Assembly: GCA_039933315.1 (NCBI GenBank)
Contig: JBDTOI010000027.1
Location: 1 to 32,167, forward strand
Direction: 5' to 3'
DNA from: DASXRU01 sp039933315
GTDB taxonomy: Bacteria > Acidobacteriota > Blastocatellia > Pyrinomonadales > Pyrinomonadaceae
Length of the DNA: 32,167 nucleotides
This document shows, piece after piece, positions 23,201 through 32,088 of the stretch. The notes beneath the pieces are model-generated. The model had not been told where the DNA came from, made no database searches, and was given only the letters and a program-made list of their open reading frames with translations. Position numbers and translations under genes: made by a program. How positions within the stretch are numbered: the first letter of the stretch is position 1; the number at the start of each line of letters is the position of its first letter.

Positions 23201-26200
23201 AGCGTTTGTGACATTCACCAGGAAAGTCTCGTCATTCTCGACCGCCGTATCGCCATTGACCGTGACAGTGAAAGTATAAGTTTGCTGTCCCGCCGGAATC
23301 ACTTGATTGGTTAGGGTCTTAGCCACGTAGTCGCTGTTCGCGGTCGTTGCCGTGTTGTTCTGCGTCGCGATGTCGAACGTGACGTCGGTAGAAGGAGCCG
23401 GCGCCGACAGGCTGACTGTGAAGGTAGCTGTGGTCGTACCACTGTTCCCCTCAACCACGGTCACGTCGTTTATCGTCAGATTGGGTGGCGTCCCCGCGAT
23501 ACAGTTGTTAAGCGGCGAGCTCGTATTGCGTGGGGAGGGAGCGAAGACAAAGAAGTCGGCGGCGTTGTCGTTCGTGTCGATGCAGCCGCCGGCCTTGCGC
23601 AAGTCGGCCGTGGTGTTGCCGGGCGCTGGGGCGCGGCCTGAGCCCTCAAAGCAATCGGCAGTGGTTCCGTAACCAACAAAATCAGTGACGGTTGCTGCCA
23701 AAGGACAGCCGCTCCCGCTCAGCGCGGTCGTGCCTGCAACCAGTGCCACTTTGCCTGCGGTGGCCGCCATGGCAATGCCGCCGCTGGCGTCGGGCGTTGG
23801 CAGCGGGCTGCCGTTTGCCCCACCGCTGAGTTGCACGAGGAAGTATTGTCCCGGCCCAATGGTTCCCGATGTCAGATCCACCTTGCTCGATCCGAAGCTC
23901 GAAGTTGCCCCGGCATACTGAATCGAATAAGGGGTGGCGGCGAAGCTGACGGTGGTGGCGCCGCGGTTGAAAATTTCCACGAAGTCATTGGTGAACTGCG
24001 CGCCGGTGTTCCCACCTCCGGCATAGACCTGGCTGATTACCAGATTTGCGGTGTCATCATTCTGAATGGTGCCCACGCCCTGGCCATCCGAAACACTCGC
24101 CCCGGAGACATTGGTGATGTTGACGAAGAAGGTTTCGTTGGGCTCCACGAAGGTGTCGCCATTAACCGTGACGTCGAAGGTGTACGTCGTATTTCCCTGC
24201 GCAATGGTTTGTGATGTGAGGTTTCGCGCTACGTAGTCGCTGTTCGCGACGGTGGCGGTATTATCCTGCGTCGCAATGTCAAAAGTGATGCCGCCAACCC
24301 CGGCTGGTAAAGTCGAGGTGACGGTAAACGTGAAAGTGGTGCTGCCGCTGTTGCCCTCGCCCTGTGAAACGTCATTTATCGTGAGTGTGGGACTATCGTC
24401 GCTCAGAATTGTGCCCACTCCCTGGCCATCGTTAACCACCGCACCGGAAACGTTCGTCACGTTCACAAAGAAAATTTCGTTCGGCTCGACGTTCACGTCG
24501 CCGTTGACCGTTACGTCAAACGTGTAGGTCTGACTTCCCGCCGGAATCGGCTGGCCAGTGAGAGTCCTGGTGACGTAGTCGTTATTAGCCACGGTGGCAG
24601 TGTTGTCCTGAGTGGAAATATCAAAGGTAACGCCTCCAGCGGGCGCGACTGTCGAGAGACTGACCGTAAATGTGAACGTGGTAGTGCCGCTGTTGCCTTC
24701 GTTCTGCGAGACGTCGTTGATAGTAAGAGCGGGCAGATCATCGTTGGCAATCGTGCCAACGCCCTGGCCGTCTGCAACGATGGCGCCGGCGACGTTCGTG
24801 ACATTCACCAGGAAAGTTTCGTCAGGTTCGACGGCGGTATCGCCATTGACGGTTACAGTAAACGTATAAGTCTGCTGTCCGGCGGGGATCACCTGACCCG
24901 TGAGGGTCTTCGCTACATAGTCGTTGTTTGCGGTCGTAGCGGTATTGTTCTGAGTAGCGATGTCGAACGTGACGTCAGTTGAGGGCGCCGGCGCCGACAG
25001 ACTGACGGTGAACGTGGCGGTAACAGGGCCAGAGTTTCCTTCCGCGACTGTTACGTCGCTGATCGTCAGAGTAGGAGGCGGCCCAGCGACGCAGTTATTC
25101 GTGGGAGAGCTGCTGTTGCGCGGGCTCGGAGCAGAGATAAAGAAGTCAGCCGCATTGTCGTTCGTATCGGTGCAGCCGCCGGCCTTCCTGAAGTCCGCCG
25201 TCGTGTTGCCGGGCGCGGGCGCCGGTCCTGATCCCTCGAAGCAGAAGTCGACAGTTGCCGCGGAAGCACCGTAACCCACGAGATCCCGGATGTTCGCGCT
25301 CGTCGGGCAGGCACCGGAGAGGGCAGTCGCGCTGGAACTAATCAACACTTTGCCGCTGGTCGCAGCCATCGCGATTGATCCTGTGGCATCCGGCGTGGGC
25401 AGGTTCGTGGCTCCGCTGGAACCCTCACGCACCAGGAAATATTTGCCCGGCAGCAGCAGGCAGGGACCGGAGGGGCACAGCGGCGTGGTCGTCCAGGTAT
25501 CGGTGTCACTCGCCGCATTGTATTGAACGGACCAGCCAGTCAGGTCAACTGTAGTCGTGCCGCGGTTGAAGATTTCGATGAAGTCATTCGTCAACTGCGC
25601 GCCCGCATTACCGCCGCCGCCGTACAACTGGCTAATGACGACATTGGCAGTGTCGTCATTCTGAATTGTGGCCTGTCCCTGGCCGTCTCCGACGGTCGCC
25701 CCGGAAACGTTAGTGACGTTGACGAAGAACGTTTCGTTCGGCTCAACGATTAGGTCGCCGTTAACCGTCACGTCAAAAGTGTAGGTCTGTTGGCCTGATG
25801 GAATTGTCTGAGCTGTCAGGCTGCGAGCTGCATAATCGTTATTCGCGACGGTGGCCGTGCCATCGGCAGTAGCAATATCAAACGTTACGCCGCTGCCTGA
25901 AGCAGGCGCCGAGAGGCTGACGGTAAAAGTAAATGTCGTCGTACCCGTGTTGCCTTCGCTCAATGAGACATCGTTGATGGTCAGCGTTGGGAGGGGCGCC
26001 TGCACTGTCGTCACGGCGGTCGCCGAGTTATTCGCGGTGTTTGGATCGGGGGAGGCTGACGTCACTGACGCAGTGTTCGTGATAGTCGTGCCACTGGCGC
26101 CATTCGCAGTCGCTACGAGAGTGATCGTGGCCGACGCGCCACTGGCCAGCGAAGCCAAGCTAATCGTGCGGTTGTTGCCCGGGCCGCCACAAACACCCCC

Positions 26201-29200
26201 TGCGGTTGACGAGCAGGAAACAAAGGTGACTGTGCCAGGCAAGTTGTCTGTAACGACGACTGATTGCGCGGTGGCCGCGCCGTTGTTAGTAACGACGATC
26301 GTATAAGTAACGTCGGTGCCGGTGGTCACCGGGTCGGGGGCATCTGACTTGGTGATACTGAGGTCGGCCGTAGTGAGATCAAGACAACCCGAAGATGAAT
26401 TCTGCGGATTACCGCCGCCGGCGTTTAATAGGAAGTCAGCGGCATTGTTATTTGTATCACTGCCATTTCCGAACGCGCCACCGGGCCTTCGCTCATAAGT
26501 CTGGCTGGCACTGGTCGTAAGCGGGGCCAGCGGCGTGCCTTCCTTGTATGCGGAGCCGTTACTCATTCCTACCGCGTCGATGATCGTGGTGCCATTGGAT
26601 CGCGTGATTGCGATACCACCGTCATCCGCGACGCCCGTGCCATAGGTCTGATCGGGTGTAACCGTCCCGCTGTAACCGCCGGAAGAAGTGTTGGCGATTA
26701 GATAATGGCAGCCTGAGCCGAGAGTCCTTCCCGCCGTTATGGTCACGCGATCACTGACGCCACCGGAACCGTTCGAAGCGCGAATCTTCAAGCCGCCGAT
26801 GAAGACTGTGGACGTCGTAGGATTGTAGATCTCGATAAACTCGTCCGACGCGTTAGTCCCCAGTCGAGTGCGAAACTCGCTGATTAGAACCTGACCTGCG
26901 CTCGGCTCCACGGTCAGTGTTGCAGGACTGCTGGTAACAGTAATGCTGCCGTTCGTAGCGATTGCGGTGATCTGCGCGGACCCGCTCGCCTGGCCAGTTA
27001 CATTGGCAGTCGCGGATCCCGTGCTCGATGTGCCGCTAACCGAATCAACCGTCGCAACTGCCGCGTTGTTTGAAGCGAAGGTGATCGTGACTCCGCCAAT
27101 GTCCTGGCCTAGCTGGTCCTTCGCCTGGGCCGTGAACTGCTGTGTCTCGCCCACGCCAATCGTTGCCGAGGACGGGGTGATAGTTATGCTTGTGAGAACA
27201 GGCGTAGGAGGATTGACGGTAAGGATCGCGGGCCCAGACTGAACACCCCGTCCGGAAGCGCGAATTTCTGTCGTTCCAACTGCCTTCCCTGTAGCCAAAC
27301 CAGTCTGGTCAATTGTGGCCACCGTGGTGTTGCTTGATTGCCAGGAGAAGATGACACCAAAGACTTCGTTGCCGCCGGCATCAAAGGCGCGAGCCGTGAA
27401 CTGCTGCTGGCCGCCCACCTCAATCGTGGCGGAGGGAGGCGACACATCGATCCTGGCGATGGGAGCACAGGGCGCGAAGGGCGCGCCGTTTACTTTGGTT
27501 CCGGGGCTGAAGAGAGTGCCGGCTGCAGCGCCGTGCAAGGTAAAAGGTCCGGTGAGATCAGGCGACCTCGTGAGCGACTGGTCGGCATCCGCATCCAGGC
27601 CGGTGGCCCCGCCATAAGAAACGAAGTTAACAATCGTGGCGGCGGGATCGCGCAGGGTAATTACCCCCGCCGAATTGATCAGCGTCAGGCCGCCGGTGGA
27701 CGCCGTAACAATCTGGGCGCCTCCGAAAGCCGGATTGCCCGAATTTGGATTGCCTCCGCCAAACACCACGATCGCAGTGCAAGCCCGAAGTATCGTTCCG
27801 GGGGCAAACGTGTGCCGCACGACATCGCTGGTGCCACTGCCACCGCGAGTCAGAAGCTGATAACCGCTTAGGTCGATGTCAAGTTTATTGGTTGTGTTAT
27901 TGACAAGCTCGACAAACTCGTCATTCGCGGCACTGCGCGTCCCGTCATGATTCGCATCGCCCTGCAGATCGGTTGCCGCCCCGCCCGGAGGATCCGCCAG
28001 AAACTCGTTGATGAGAATGTCGCGGTTCGCATCGCCCAGGAAGCTAACCGACACCGGGTTGCTGTCACGCAGATCGGCGCGCACAACCAGATCAACAGTG
28101 CCGGCGCCACGCAAGTCTGCGGGAACCAGGACATGAATCTCATCCATGCCAGGCATGTCCTGCGAATGGACAATCGATTCGACGGTTAGTGACCGCCCGC
28201 CGGCCGTAACCGTGACCGGGGATCCATTGCGCACGCCGGTGGCAAAGATGATCAGGCGCAGGGTACCGGTGCTGGGATCGAATGGGCCTCTGGTCAGGGT
28301 ATCGGCATTCAGGATTGCCCCCTCGCCCACGCCCTCGCCGGTAAACAGCCCGTCGTCGCCAAAAGTGAAAACGCCAGGCGCCGCGCGTAACGTCGAAATA
28401 GTGCCGCGACTTTGAAAGCCTTCAGAGTTTGTGATCACCACTTCGGCAGTGCTCAGCGCGGTCCCGACCGGCACATGGAAATTAACCTGTGTGGGCGAGA
28501 CATAGAAAATCTGCGCCGGGATGCCATTCACCGTCACCGTCGTGCCACCAACGATGAGCGGAAACGTGCCATCCGGCTGCCGCTGAGATTGTTGAGTGGT
28601 GAACGCCAGCGCGCTGCCGCGGGCCACCGCAATGCTGTCGGGTGCCACGGCCTCGGTCGTGGCGGGTTCGTGCCCGAAGGAAGCGCCATTCAGTATCGTC
28701 AGCGTCCCTGAGGCAGGTCGCGGAGTTGTTCCAGTTACATAGATTTCGGAATCGTTGGCAAAGTCGTTATCGGAAACAGAACCGGAAAGCACGCGGGGAA
28801 AACTGAAAGCGATGATCGAGCCATCGTCATTAAGCGAAGAAACCACTTCAGCGGTGGCGGTGGAAGGCGCGTTGGTTACGCGGGCGATTATCCCTGAGGG
28901 AATGTCGTAAGTGTAAAGGTCGACGCCGGCATCGGAGCTCGGCGGAATGACCGGACGCCGGGTGGCAAAAGCGATGCGTGATCCGTCGCCGCTGATAGTA
29001 GCCTGAAGTTTGACATCGGTGGCGCGAACTCCCAGCGCCGTCAGCTGGCGCACCAGATTGTTTCGTCCATCAAACAAAAACACCTGACTGGAGTTAGGCG
29101 CCGTTTCCGCCGCGTAGACCACCCGCGAGCCGTCATCGCTAATCGCGCGGCCATAAGTCATCGCGAGCAACTGAGCTCCGGTGGCAAGCAAGCGGACCGG

Positions 29201-29926
29201 AGCGGTTGGGGCACGAAGCTGCAGCAGAAGGTCACGGGCCGCACTGGCCGTCGTTCCCCGGTCACGAATGTAAGCCACAGCGGCGCCATTTCCGCTGATC
29301 TTCGCATCGCTGAATCCGACAATGCCGGACGCATTCGTAAACTGGGTGAAACTAAGGGCGACCGTGTCGTAAATGAAAATCTCGAGGCTGCCGTCCGCAT
29401 TCTGGCCGGCCAGGTCCCGGTTAGAAGAAAAAGCTATGAACCTTCCGTCATCGGAAATGGAAGGCAGAAAATTGCCGTTGAGGACGCGGTTCGCAACATC
29501 GCCGGGGGAGGTACTGGTAACCTGAATCAGTTTAGCGCCGTCATAGAGAAAGATTTCGGAGTTGCCATCGCCGTTAGTGCCGAGCGGATTGTCCTTTGAT
29601 GCGAAGGCGATGCGCGATCCGTCTTGCGAGACTGCGGGAGCGGGCGCGCGAGTGGCGCCCATCTGTTGAAACGTTGCCGGATCGACGGATACGTTCGCCC
29701 GGATCGCCCGGAAACTCTCGACGCCTCCGGCGCCGGCAATATCTTCAGTTGATTCGAACGAGACGATGCGACCGTCGCCGCTGATAGTAGGATTGACGCT
29801 TTTCCCCTCTTCAGTTGTGTTGGTAATCCGTCGCAGCGGGGACTGCATCCGCGCGCTTTGCCACACCAGAAAGCACAGCGAGATAGCGGCGAGGACAACA
29901 AAGGCGAATCGTCTGAGGCGGAGCAC
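20270..29926 (-). CDS. Giant secreted multidomain protein: propeller, TIGR03437-like, lamin-tail, Big_2, DUF11 and Calx-beta
   Basis: A 3218-residue, probably surface or extracellular protein. An N-terminal membrane or signal segment (about 8-25) precedes seven TolB/PD40 propeller motifs (SGDGRIVSF, SQDGSRIAFAS and similar, about 40-400). A Solibacter-type domain (about 410-630: ILNGASFG, VSPTQVNFHVP) follows, then a lamin-tail domain (INEFLADPP, ~640), two Big_2 domains (~830 and ~910), a second lamin-tail (~1010) and a DUF11 (~1185). From ~1310 to ~3040 come ten Calx-beta domains (TINDVSLSEGN... to GTIQNDD) with lamin-tail modules after numbers 1, 4, 7 and 10. Calx-beta domains bind calcium, so adhesion or matrix assembly is likely but inferred. 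No LPxTG or PEP-CTERM signal ends it. The GTG start lacks a visible Shine-Dalgarno. Confidence 0.88.
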   Translation of the reverse strand: MLRLRRFAFVVLAAISLCFLVWQSARMQSPLRRITNTTEEGKSVNPTISGDGRIVSFESTEDIAGAGGVESFRAIRANVSVDPATFQQMGATRAPAPAVSQDGSRIAFASKDNPLGTNGDGNSEIFLYDGAKLIQVTSTSPGDVANRVLNGNFLPSISDDGRFIAFSSNRDLAGQNADGSLEIFIYDTVALSFTQFTNASGIVGFSDAKISGNGAAVAYIRDRGTTASAARDLLLQLRAPTAPVRLLATGAQLLAMTYGRAISDDGSRVVYAAETAPNSSQVFLFDGRNNLVRQLTALGVRATDVKLQATISGDGSRIAFATRRPVIPPSSDAGVDLYTYDIPSGIIARVTNAPSTATAEVVSSLNDDGSIIAFSFPRVLSGSVSDNDFANDSEIYVTGTTPRPASGTLTILNGASFGHEPATTEAVAPDSIAVARGSALAFTTQQSQRQPDGTFPLIVGGTTVTVNGIPAQIFYVSPTQVNFHVPVGTALSTAEVVITNSEGFQSRGTISTLRAAPGVFTFGDDGLFTGEGVGEGAILNADTLTRGPFDPSTGTLRLIIFATGVRNGSPVTVTAGGRSLTVESIVHSQDMPGMDEIHVLVPADLRGAGTVDLVVRADLRDSNPVSVSFLGDANRDILINEFLADPPGGAATDLQGDANHDGTRSAANDEFVELVNNTTNKLDIDLSGYQLLTRGGSGTSDVVRHTFAPGTILRACTAIVVFGGGNPNSGNPAFGGAQIVTASTGGLTLINSAGVITLRDPAATIVNFVSYGGATGLDADADQSLTRSPDLTGPFTLHGAAAGTLFSPGTKVNGAPFAPCAPIARIDVSPPSATIEVGGQQQFTARAFDAGGNEVFGVIFSWQSSNTTVATIDQTGLATGKAVGTTEIRASGRGVQSGPAILTVNPPTPVLTSITITPSSATIGVGETQQFTAQAKDQLGQDIGGVTITFASNNAAVATVDSVSGTSSTGSATANVTGQASGSAQITAIATNGSITVTSSPATLTVEPSAGQVLISEFRTRLGTNASDEFIEIYNPTTSTVFIGGLKIRASNGSGGVSDRVTITAGRTLGSGCHYLIANTSSGGYSGTVTPDQTYGTGVADDGGIAITRSNGTTIIDAVGMSNGSAYKEGTPLAPLTTSASQTYERRPGGAFGNGSDTNNNAADFLLNAGGGNPQNSSSGCLDLTTADLSITKSDAPDPVTTGTDVTYTIVVTNNGAATAQSVVVTDNLPGTVTFVSCSSTAGGVCGGPGNNRTISLASLASGASATITLVATANGASGTTITNTASVTSASPDPNTANNSATAVTTVQAPLPTLTINDVSLSEGNTGTTTFTFTVSLSAPASGSGVTFDIATADGTATVANNDYAARSLTAQTIPSGQQTYTFDVTVNGDLIVEPNETFFVNVTNVSGATVGDGQGQATIQNDDTANVVISQLYGGGGNAGAQLTNDFIEIFNRGTTTVDLTGWSVQYNAASDTDTWTTTPLCPSGPCLLLPGKYFLVREGSSGATNLPTPDATGSIAMAATSGKVLISSSATALSGACPTSANIRDLVGYGASAATVDFCFEGSGPAPAPGNTTADFRKAGGCTDTNDNAADFFISAPSPRNSSSPTNNCVAGPPPTLTISDVTVAEGNSGPVTATFTVSLSAPAPSTDVTFDIATQNNTATTANNDYVAKTLTGQVIPAGQQTYTFTVTVNGDTAVEPDETFLVNVTNVAGAIVADGQGVGTIANDDLPALTINDVSQNEGNSGTTTFTFTVSLSTVAPAGGVTFDISTQDNTATVANNDYVTRTLTGQPIPAGSQTYTFDVTVNGDVNVEPNEIFFVNVTNVSGAVVNDGQGVGTILSDDSPTLTINDVSQGEGNSGSTTFTFTVTSTLPAGVGGITFDIATQDNTATVANSDYVARNLTSQTIAQGNTTYTFDVTVNGDTFVEPNETFFVNITNVSGASVSDGQGVGTIQNDDTANLVISQVYAGGGNTGAQFTNDFVEIFNRGATTVSFAATPYSIQYAGATSSFGSSKVDLTSGTIGPGQYFLVQLSGGANGSPLPTPDASGGIAMAATAGKVALVAGTTALSGSGCPLAATVTDFVGYGTTADCFEGSGRAPAPGNTTADLRKAGGCIDTNDNAADFFVFAPSPRNTSSPLNNCIAGTPPNLTINDVTVVEGNSGTTTATFTVSLSAPAPSTDVTFDIATQNNTATTANSDYVAKTLTNQVIPAGQQTYTFTVTVNGDTAVENDETFLVNVTNAAGATVTDGQGVGTIQNDDLPSLSINDVSQNEGNTGTSTFTFTVSLSAPAPGAVTFDIATQDNTATVADNDYVTRSLSGQTILAGLTSYTFDVTVNGDVNIEPNETFLVNVTNVSGAAVTDGQGTGTIQNDDSPVLSINDVSLNEGDAGTTTFTFTVTSSLPAPAGGITFDIATADGTAQDDNPASEDNDYVARSLTGQTIPAAQTTYTFDVTVNGDTLVEPNETFFVNVTNASGATIGDGQGQGTIQNDDAANVVISQLYGGGGNAGAQFTNDFVELFNRGTTTVDLAGWSVQYNTAGDTDTWTTTPLCPTGPCLLLPGRYFLVREGSAGTANLPTPDAVGTIAMAATAGKLLVSSSTTALSGACPTSASITDVVGYGTTATCFEGAGPAPAPSNTTADVRKGGGCVDTNDNAADFFIHAPSPRNSAHPPNNCTGQTADIAISDVTITEGNSGTVSAIFNVSLVAASTSTVTVNYSTSDGTANAPADYQAVSTTQLVFNPGETSKPVTVLVNGDTLDEPDETFFVNLANATNAAILDNQGQGTITDDDVAPVLTINDVSLNEGNSGPTTFAFTVHLSAPALTGGVTFDIATADGTAQDDTPVTEDNDYVAQSLTAQTIPAGMQDYSFNVTVNGDVNIEASETFLVNVTNVSGATVGDGQAQGTIQNDDSPTLTINDVSANETNSGTTIFTFTVTSSLPAPAGGITFDIATADGTAQDDTPATEDNDYVARSLTGQTIAAGNTTYTFDVTVNGDTLVELNEMFFVNVTNVTNATVADGQGQGTIQNDDTPLLVITQIYGGGNNAGATFQNDFVEIFNRSATTTVNFAVTPYSVQYASSASTFTAGNKIDLTSGTLAPGQYFLIRLAGGTTNGVALPAADATNTGINMSATDGKVALVIGVTLVSGTGCPIDTSTVADFIGYGSANCSEGTATAVLSATKSARRTNSCTDTNVNSADFTVVTNPPAPRNSATPPAPCP
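20811..26000 (-). repeat. 1.6 kb in-frame super-repeat (three Calx-beta plus one lamin-tail)
   Basis: The conserved start of each lamin-tail module falls near 25623, 24024, 22422 and 20811, spacings of 1599, 1602 and 1611 bases. Each period encodes one lamin-tail module and three Calx-beta domains. DNA identity between copies is high enough to see by eye, for example the stretch coding for LCPxGPCLLLPG in two copies, which points to recent segmental duplication or gene conversion. Confidence 0.85.
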
Positions 29927-30235
29927 TGACAGTTCGTTATGCCTTATCTGCGCAGTTCCAATTCTTATGAGTCTTTAGGAACGGCGCCAGCGACATCCTG
30001 GGCACACCCCTGAGTCAATCTTTTCTTTCGCCGATAGACTGACGCGGGGGTCTGTTAGAATGAGTGCCAGAATTAAGCTAATCAGGGATGCAATCGTTTG
30101 AACCGGGGAACGGACGAATTCTACAGGGTTTCCCCGGAAAGACAAGGTAGAGAAACGCTTCGCCATGGGCCGGAGAGAACGGTAATGGATAGCGAAAAGA
30201 GATCGTTCGTAGCCAGAGACAGGAGGCGCGCGTTC
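29927..30235. other. Divergent intergenic region, weak promoter signal only
   Basis: About 310 bases lie between the divergent giant and epimerase genes. A TAGAAT at 30056-30061 could be a + strand -10, but no convincing -35 was found. The epimerase frame is open back to 30098, but the Shine-Dalgarno evidence puts its start at 30236. No repeat family is evident here, unlike most other gaps. Confidence 0.4.
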
Positions 30236-31156
30236 ATGAAAGTGTTGATTGCGGGAAGCAGCGGGTTGGTGGGATCAGCGGTCACTCGTTCGCTTGCCAA
30301 AAAGGGAGCCGCTGTTACCCACCTTGTGCGCACCACTCCGGATCCAGGCAAGCAGGAAGTGGAATGGCATCCTAATAAGGGAGAGTTAGACGCTGCTGAC
30401 ATGGAAGGCTTCGATGCCGTCATCAACCTCGGCGGCGAGAGTGTTGCGGAAGGACGTTGGACCGAAGAAAAGAAGAAACGTATCCGCGACAGCCGGATCC
30501 AGGGCACGCAACTGCTGAGTAAAACCATGGCGAAACTCTCAGCGCCGCCGAAAGTGTTTCTGTGTGCCTCGGCAACTGGATTGTATGGCGATCGCGGCAA
30601 CGAAATTGTTGATGAATCGAGCCCCGCCGGCAAAGGGTTTCTGGCCGGCGTCTGCCGCGAATGGGAAGAGGCTACGCAGGCGGCGACTAGCGCCGGCATT
30701 CGGGTGGTAAATCTTCGCTTCGGCCCCATCTTCAGTTCGGAAGGTGGGATGTTGGCCAGGCTACTGCCGCCTTTTCGGCTGGGAGTCGGTGGCAAGATAG
30801 GTTCGGGTGATCAGTATATGAGTTGGGTGGCGATGGACGACGTTGTTGGTGTGATTAACTTTGCCCTGGAGAAGGATGCCGTGCGCGGGCCTTTGAACGT
30901 AGTGACTCCAAACGCGGTGACTAATGCGGAGTTCACAAAGGCGCTGGGGAAAATACTTTCGCGGCCTACGTTCTTGATGGTGCCTGCCTTTGCCGCGCGG
31001 CTGGCGTTTGGGGAGATGGCTGACGAGATGTTGTTGGCGAGCCTGCGCGCGGTTCCCAAGCGGCTGAGCGAAGCCGGCTACACATTCAAGTATCCCGAGT
31101 TGGAGGGAGCCTTGGCAGGACTAATAGGACCTATACGACCTATAGGACCTATCTAA
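30236..31156 (+). CDS. TIGR01777 family NAD(P)-dependent epimerase-like protein
   Basis: A 306-residue member of the extended short-chain dehydrogenase group often annotated as a SulA/YfcH-like epimerase; the substrate is unknown. It has an N-terminal nucleotide-binding GSSGLVG (7-13), the family motif INLGGESVAEGRWTEEKKKRI, the ATGLYGDRG catalytic-loop region and AGVCREWE. A C-terminal DUF1731-like part contains ALGKILSRPTFLMVP. The ATG at 30236 has AGGAGG nine bases upstream and fits the family start. The last residues (GLIGPIRPIGPI) are encoded by a TAGGACCTAT tandem repeat, so the native C-terminus has probably been replaced or extended by repeat DNA. It overlaps the opposing thiG gene by 8 bases. 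Confidence 0.9.
   Translation: MKVLIAGSSGLVGSAVTRSLAKKGAAVTHLVRTTPDPGKQEVEWHPNKGELDAADMEGFDAVINLGGESVAEGRWTEEKKKRIRDSRIQGTQLLSKTMAKLSAPPKVFLCASATGLYGDRGNEIVDESSPAGKGFLAGVCREWEEATQAATSAGIRVVNLRFGPIFSSEGGMLARLLPPFRLGVGGKIGSGDQYMSWVAMDDVVGVINFALEKDAVRGPLNVVTPNAVTNAEFTKALGKILSRPTFLMVPAFAARLAFGEMADEMLLASLRAVPKRLSEAGYTFKYPELEGALAGLIGPIRPIGPI
31122..31156. repeat. TAGGACCTAT tandem inside a coding end
   Basis: About three 10-base units of TAGGACCTAT type run to the stop codon of the epimerase-like gene and touch the stop of thiG. The repeat is translated in the + strand gene. Confidence 0.7.
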
Positions 31157-31946
31157 GAATTCCAGTCAGGGGGCTGGAGGCGCTGGCGTAGAGGCGCTTC
31201 GGCATGCGGCCGGCGAGGTACGCGAGGCGCCCGGCTTCGATCGCAAGCTTCATGGCTTCCGCCATCCGGGGCGCGTCCTGCGCTTCGGCGATGGCGGTGT
31301 TCATCAATACAGCATCTGCGCCAAGCTCCATGGCGATGGCAGCATCGCTCGCGGTGCCGACTCCGGCATCCACGATGATGGTTGCGTCCCGCAACTGCTC
31401 GCGCATGATGCGAAGGTTGGCAGGGTTCTGAACTCCGAGCCCCGATCCAATCGGCGCCGCCAATGGCATCACCGCCGCGCAACCAGCGTCCAGCAGTTTC
31501 CTGGCCATTATCAGATCATCACTGAAGTAGGGCAGCACAATAAACCCTTCAGCTACTAAAACACGCGCGGCTGCCAAAGTCTGCTCGTTGTCAGGAAATA
31601 AAGTGATCTGATCGCCGATGACCTCCAGCTTGATCAGTTCGGTCCCCAGAGCTTCACGCGCGAGCCTCGCCGTGCGAATCGCATCTTCCGCCGTGTAACA
31701 CCCGGCGGTATTCGGCAGGATCTTCATCGCCGGATCCAGGTGATCAAGAAAGGACTCGGCACTGCGATCCAGCGGCACACGCCGGACCGCTACGGTAACC
31801 ATCTCGGCCCCGGAGGACCGATGCGCCGCCTTCATTTCGTCGTAGGTGCGATACTTCCCCGTCCCAATGATCAGCCGGGAGGTAAACGTCATGCCGGCAA
31901 TCGTAAAGGCGTCGGAGCTAACTGAAGCTGGTACTGCTGTTGACAT
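31149..31946 (-). CDS. thiG: Thiazole synthase
   Basis: A cytoplasmic enzyme that forms the thiazole phosphate ring of thiamine from deoxyxylulose phosphate, a glycine-derived imine and sulfur carried by ThiS. Family motifs run through its length: SRLIIGTGKY, LPNTAGCYTAEDAIRTARLARE, the Schiff-base Lys106 in IKLEVIGD, MPLAAPIGSGLG, IIVDAGVGTASDAAIAMELGADAVLMNTAIA and SSPLTGILR. At 265 residues it is complete. The ATG start has no strong Shine-Dalgarno, but TATATT about 20 bases upstream could be a -10, leaving a very short leader. I see no TPP riboswitch upstream, and ThiS and the other thiamine genes are not in the window. Confidence 0.95.
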   Translation of the reverse strand: MSTAVPASVSSDAFTIAGMTFTSRLIIGTGKYRTYDEMKAAHRSSGAEMVTVAVRRVPLDRSAESFLDHLDPAMKILPNTAGCYTAEDAIRTARLAREALGTELIKLEVIGDQITLFPDNEQTLAAARVLVAEGFIVLPYFSDDLIMARKLLDAGCAAVMPLAAPIGSGLGVQNPANLRIMREQLRDATIIVDAGVGTASDAAIAMELGADAVLMNTAIAEAQDAPRMAEAMKLAIEAGRLAYLAGRMPKRLYASASSPLTGILR

Positions 31947-32088
31947 GATTCGTTAGGTTTCTCGTCTGTTAATATAGGAACTTTACACCGCGGTGGCGGA
32001 AAACAAAACCGGCGGTAGAAGATCCGTGTTAGTGCGGTTTGTCATCTCGGGAATCGTTGCCATTCGCATAGTGTCATGAAGTCAGTAC

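Noticed and set aside
25851..26306. 151-codon and other + strand frames inside the giant gene
   Set aside because: Similar frames recur in each repeat unit because they are shadows of the Calx-beta coding sequence.
30121..30795. 224-codon frame antisense to the epimerase-like gene
   Set aside because: It is a shadow of a well-supported gene, with no domain or ribosome site.
31947..32088. TPP riboswitch upstream of thiG
   Set aside because: No CTGAGA-type core or second TPP motif is visible on the minus strand.
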